Positions 1-6,300 of a stretch of 9,686 bases of DNA are shown in pieces; the first letter of the stretch is position 1, and each line of letters opens with the position of its first letter. The notes beneath the pieces were generated by a model. The model ran no database searches. It was not told the origin of the DNA and worked only from the letters and a program-made list of their open reading frames with translations. Position numbers and translations under genes: made by a program. The stretch is from Corallococcus sp. CAG:1435 (GTDB taxonomy: Bacteria > Bacillota > Clostridia > Christensenellales > CAG-314): contig HF998491.1 in assembly GCA_000433775.1 (NCBI GenBank), positions 65,578 through 75,263 of the forward strand, in the 5' to 3' direction.

Positions 1-360
1 ACAGGCTATCCCGATTCCGGCAAAAACGGTTTGCTGGTGGGCAGAAGCAAGGCGGCAATACTTATTGACGGTTGCACCATTTCCAACAGTATCCTGTACG
101 AGGCAAGCGCAATGGGCTACCGCTTTGGCGGTATTCTGGGAGGAAACACCGCTTCCGAATACGACAGCGTGGTGAGAAACTGCAACATTTGGAACACCTA
201 CCTTCTCAGTTACCGAAATCCCGAATCAGGCACAAATTACGGGTTGATTTGCGGCGAAGGTAATGCAGTAACGGTGGAGAACTTCCACACCAACATGAAA
301 AATTACACGGCAGGTTCATTCCAAAACGACAAATACGACCTTTCACAAGTAGGACTTTCA
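1..360 (+). other. C-terminal end of a right-handed beta-helix domain (within the giant CDS)
   Basis: Residues 1 to about 120 show short strands separated by turns, in the pattern of parallel beta-helix rungs: an ILIDGCTISNS-type rung, a GGILGG turn, then VRNCNIWNT and YGLICGEG stretches. Polysaccharide lyases and many bacterial adhesins carry this fold. Since the domain is cut by the window edge, its full rung count and any catalytic residues cannot be judged. The fold assignment rests on pattern recognition alone. Confidence 0.5.
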
Positions 361-3300
361 CAGCAGGTTGTTTCTGCTTTGGACAACTATCCTTTGTACG
401 ACGCCTATGCCAAAATCTACACCTCAAGGCTTTTCGGCGGTTCCAGTTACTTCACGGGCGACACCTCTTACGACGGAATTTTGTTGGAAAAATCCTTCCT
501 TGTGGACGGCGTTGATAAACTTGCAGACGTGTACGGCGGACACGGTTCACTTGCGCTAACACAAAACGTGCAAAACGTCAAAATAGAATTTGACGTTGAA
601 GTCGACGCAGTTGTTACAGTTGGCGGCGTTACCGTGGAAGACACAAACCCCGACGGAAAAATCGTGGAATTTGCCGTTGGCGACGGTTTCAAGGAAAGCG
701 TAGTGAACATTTATGCCGACGGCATATTTGTGGCGAGATATGCTCTCACGTCAGGCGACATGTCTTTCGGCTTTTTGATGGATAATGTTGCAATTGACGA
801 CAGCCCTTATCTTCTCAAGATAGAAGGTAACACTTTGAACATTACGGAAAACGCAACGAATTTTGCCATTCAATTCAACGCTCCCGTTCCGGAAGGATAC
901 GTTTATATGGCAAACGGACAACGGGCAGACGAAAGCAATCGCATTACATTTGCCGAAATCCCTGTTGACCCTGTTGTTGTAACGCTGGAATCCGCCACAA
1001 AGACTTATGAACTCGGAACCTACAATATCTTTGTTTGGAAAGAGTTTATCGCAGGCAACGATTCCGTTTACTACCGCAACGTAATTGCCGACCCTAACGA
1101 TGATTGGACGTACTGGACATTTGAAAACGGACAGTTCAAACACGAATATTCCGGTTACACCGTAACTCAAGTCGACTTTTTTGTGACAGGTGCGGAAAGC
1201 GTAACTTTTGACTACGACATCAGTTGGACATACGGTTCTGTAGGCGCAGACTATCCTAACACATTCCAAATCCTCGTGGACGGCGAACCTGCAGAATACC
1301 ACACCGTAAACCAAGGTGCCAACAACAATACCGTTCCGTGGTCAAATACTTTTGAGTTGACGGCGAGCGGTGAATCGCACGTGGTTTCCGTGTACATGAA
1401 GTTGATGGGACAAAATGAACAATCAATTGTTACGCTTAATGTAACGACTCCCTCTTCTGCCGACACCTCCGACACTGTGACAACTGCAAACAGACAGTCT
1501 CCTGCCAAGATGACTTCCGTTGCAGCGGAAAATCTCCCCTCAAATGCGGAAAAATATTCGGACAACGTGTACTACACAATCACTCCCGGCATCACGGCAG
1601 GAAATACTTGGACGCTTTCCGACAAGCAGTTCACCGGTTACATTGGAGCAGGCGGTTTCACCACTGACACAACAGTTTTGACATTGCATTTTTACGGTGT
1701 AGATACAATACAAATCGAATACATTTATGATTTTTGTCCTTTTGCGGTTGCACTGTACGGTGAAATGAGCATCGTTGACATCACTGATGGTACAAACACA
1801 ACGCTTTTGAGTGGAATTTGTGGGTCGATAGATACTAATCAAATCTTTGAAAAAAAATACGATACTGTAGGCGACTATGTATGGACAATCACTGTTAGTG
1901 CACAGTTTCGTAATGCTAACTATATTCACACCGCTTGGATAAATCAGATAACGGCAGGAGTAGCGGGAATAGATTTAACTGTTTCTTACAATTCGGAATA
2001 CGGTGACGTAACCAATGTTTTTGCATTTGCCGACACTCCTTTGGTTAACTCACAGAAAGAAATCAGTGATAAAATTCAACCGTGGGCTGTGGCAAAAGAC
2101 GGCTACAAATACGTTGGTTACAAAATCAACGGCGGGGACCTCATCGCTTCCAACGGCGACATAATTACCCTGTCGGGAAACACCGAAATAGAGTTTGTCT
2201 TCCAGCCGGAAATTGTAATTCCCGACGAAAAACTTGAGGATTTCACCTTCGAATTTACCCAAGGCGACACAGTCATTTCCGAACAGGCAAAGTTTTACAC
2301 CAACTACACGGTGGAAGCCTATCCTTCGGACAACAGTCTGTTGCTGAAAGCGCCCTATCTGAACATTGGCGAAACGGCGAAACTGTACATCAACAACGAA
2401 TTTGTGTTGACCATGCAGGAAGAAAGCGAAACCTTTTACGGCCTGATGTACAACATTGCCGACAATGCCAAAGTTGACATTGTGTACAGCAAGGAAGGCA
2501 GCAGCGACGTTACGTTCACTTTCTTTATTCAATTTGAACAACCCATGGAAGGAAGTTTGATTTCCGACGAATCGCTAATGATAACATGGGAAAACGACTC
2601 GCTGTACCCCTACACCTACAATCTTGGATTGTCCAGCGCCGACAGAGCGGCTTACAGCGCAGGAAACAGCGGCGTGCACAACTCTGCGTCCACCTTGAAA
2701 TTTACCGTTCAGGGCAACGGCGTACTGTTCTTCGACTACTACGTCAGCAGTGAAAAAGGTAGTGTGTACGGTGACATGGCAGTGTTTGCAATAAACAACG
2801 AACACCTTGCCTTGGACAAAGACGACAACACTTTGCACTACAACAATCTTTTGCCCTTTACAGGCAGTACGGGAACAACCGGCATCGGCATTGTTGGTAA
2901 CAATCCTTTCATGGGTTACCTCGGCACCGAATTGTTGGAAGGCAACTACCAAAACGAAAATGCCGAGGGTGGCCGTCTGTACGACAAGGCTTGCGGCGAC
3001 GTGGGCTGGGTGAGTTGGCAAATACCCATCAACACCGACGTTACGGGAAGCGACGTGAACGACATTTACATCGGATTCACGAGAGGTTCCAAAGACAACA
3101 GCGAAACCTACGAAGACACATTTGCCATTGCAAACGTGCGTTTTGTAAGTCAGCAATACACCATTTCCGCAGGCGTGAGCAACGAACAAGGCGGAAACGT
3201 AACATCCGACCCCGAAATTCCTGCAGACGGACTTACGTACAGCGGAGGAAACTACACCCTTACGGCAACGGTAAACGACGGTTACACCTTCTACGGTTGG

Positions 3301-6300
3301 GCGGACAGCGTTAGCGGAGAACTTGTTTCCATCAACAAAACCTACGTTGCAACGGTTACGTCCAACGTTTCCTACACGGCTATCATCGAACCGAACGGCA
3401 CCTACACGGCAAGAATCAACGGCAACTTCTACGAAACTTTGGACGATGCATTGACTGCCGCTAACGAGGGTGTAACGGGCGACTTGATACTGTACAAAGA
3501 CGTTACCTTCGATAAGGACTCGACAATTCCCGAGGGAATTCACCTGATTGTTCCCTACTCCGCAACGGACACGACGGGATACGGCGAATTGGGCAACAAA
3601 GACAGGGTTTCCTGGAACGTGGGCGTTGACCCCTACATCACCGTTACCGTAAACAGCGGCGTAACGCTTACCGTTGACGGACAACTTACCCTTGGCGGTG
3701 TACAGCACCACCTCAGCCAGACGGCTCAGGGACACACTTCCGGCGATTACAGCCAGATTGTCAACAACGGCAACATTGTGTTGAACGGCGACATGAACGT
3801 TATCGGCAGAGTGACGGGCAACGGCGTGCTTACGGTAAACAGCGGAGCCACGCTTAAACAACCATTCCTTGTAAACAACTACGCAGGAGGCACAAACACC
3901 CTCAACTACTACGAAGACGGGCATTTCCCCTTCGTGCAGTTTGCAACGGTTAACATCGAATGTAAACAAATCATCAACTACGGTGCAAAAGTTTCCGGCT
4001 CAACGTCGCTGTTCTTCTTCTCGTCCATCACAACGCAGGACGTTGTGCTTATGGACGCCATCGAGAACAAAGAAACAAGCGGCGAAGGTTCGCTTCTGTG
4101 GATGCAACAGGGAAGCCGCATTGAAGTTACCTACGACGGAACGAAATGCGTGAACGAACTGCACGGGACAACCAACAAAGTTCACCTGGGCGACAGCGGA
4201 CTTACCACACTTGACATCTACGGAAACGTAACTCTCGGCGAATTCAGTCTTATCGGCTACGGTTCATTCGACATGATTCTTGCCCTGCCCTACACCTACA
4301 ACATAGTGGTGAAGGAAGGCACTCTCACCGTTCCTGCGGACAGAGCATACAAAATTATGCCGGGTGCAAAAGTTACCGTGGAAAGCGGCGCAACGCTGGA
4401 CGTACTGGGCAGGCTGTACGTGTACGACGGACTTATTCAGGCGGACAAGAGCGGTAAACAATACCCCACCAGCACCACGCTTACCAATTACGGTTTCAGT
4501 GCAAGCGGTAACCTTGTTGTGGACGGAACACTGAAAGTTGGCGCAGGCGCAACCTTTGCTGGCATTGTGCAGACAACGGGAACAAGCGGCGTTATCGAAA
4601 TTGCCGAAGGCGCCAAACTTGCCGACACAATCAAAGAGGGAAGCGAGTACGGCTACACCAACGACAAAACGATGCTTACCCTTTCGGCAAGAGTGTTCGG
4701 GCTTACTCACAACACACTGACAACGCTGGAAGCAGGTAAAACCTACAAGGCGTACAGCGGAAAACAGTTTGTGCTGGAAAGTTTCTCGGTGGACAGCGCA
4801 GCCAGAATGGACCACACAAGCGAAACCATCAACCAACAAATGCAAGGTATCTTCCTTATTGACGAAGGCGATGGACTTTACGGTGTGTACGGCGACGTGT
4901 ACATCGGCGAAAACGTCGCAGGCGTAACCGTCAACATCAGCGGAAGGGAATACACCACCGATGAAAACGGCAAAATTTACAACGCCTATCTTGTGATTGA
5001 CACCGACGGCAAGTTCGGTTACTACACCGTGGGCAAACAGACCAATACCTTTGAAGGCGTGTACGGCACGGAAGAGGCGTTTGTAACGCTTACGCAGGTG
5101 ATTAAGGGTGGCGAACTTGACGAAAACAACAACTATCTGCGTGAATTCGACACCAACGGCATAACAAAAGACCTTGACGTCAAAGCCTACATCACCTACT
5201 ACGGCGGTGGTAAATCGGAATCCTTTGCACTGACAGGCGACATTGCCGACGGCAAACTTGTGGCAAACGTAACCTTTGCAAACGCTACCTACCCCGTGCT
5301 TGACAGCACCGTTACGGTGAAACAGACAAGCACCGCAATTGCAACCTACATTGAAGAAGTAAACGCTTTGGCAACTGCGGAGGGAAGTCAGCTTGTAACA
5401 AAGGCTACGAAAGCATACGAAGCCTACACCGCTTTGCGTGACGGCAGACAAAACGAGGAACTGGAATTTTTGGAAGAATACCTTGCTTCCTACGAAGGAT
5501 ACTTCAAAGTTGCCAAGTCCCTTGCAATAGTCGGACAGGTAACCTACGGCGACGGAACGGCAACGGCAAATGTTACCTACATTGACGGCACAACTGCGGA
5601 AACCACCGTGAACAAACCGGCATACACAGTGCAAAACGGCGCAGTCGTAGCAACCTTCCAATGGGAAGGCAACTACCAAGAAGTAGCGTACACCCTTTCC
5701 GCAGAAACTCAAAACGTAGCAAAAGTTACCTTGACCGTTTCCGTTGACAACAAAGAAAGCGTGTACGGCGATGCACTTGAAAAGTTGACGGCACAGGTTA
5801 GCGGACTTGTCAACGGCGACACGCAAGAAAGTGTACTTGTTCTTACAAAAGCAGGCACAAACAATGCAGGCACGCACGACATTACTGCGTCGCTGAAAGG
5901 CGACTACCAATACTTCTACAACCTTGTTGCAACAAAGGGAACGTACACCGTTACCAAACGTGCAATTACCGTTGTAATTGAAGACAAAACAAGCGTGTAC
6001 GGCAATGCGCTTGCAAAACTCACCGCAACGACAACGGACGACGTTGCAAATGCCGACGGAATAGCAACAATAGTTGCGCTCACAAAGGATGAGGGTGCAA
6101 CGGTCGGAACGTACGCCATCACAGGCAAATGCGTAAGCGACAACTACACCGTAACATTCACCAACGAAAGCGGCGACTCTCAAAACGGTACCTACACAAT
6201 TACCAAACGTGCGACGGAAGTTACCGTTGCGGAACACTCCGACGTGATGATTTCCAAGACGGACAACATCGTGTTTACGGCAATCAGACAGTACGACAAA

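Noticed and set aside
2575..3969. Minus-strand frame of 464 codons (and similar ones at 751-1314, 1540-1929 and 2050-2541)
   Set aside because: Same codon-aligned shadow effect as above; no independent coding signal.
3400..4890. Active polysaccharide lyase in the second beta-helix
   Set aside because: The rungs fit the fold, but I could not find a catalytic residue cluster; structural or adhesive use is the safer reading.
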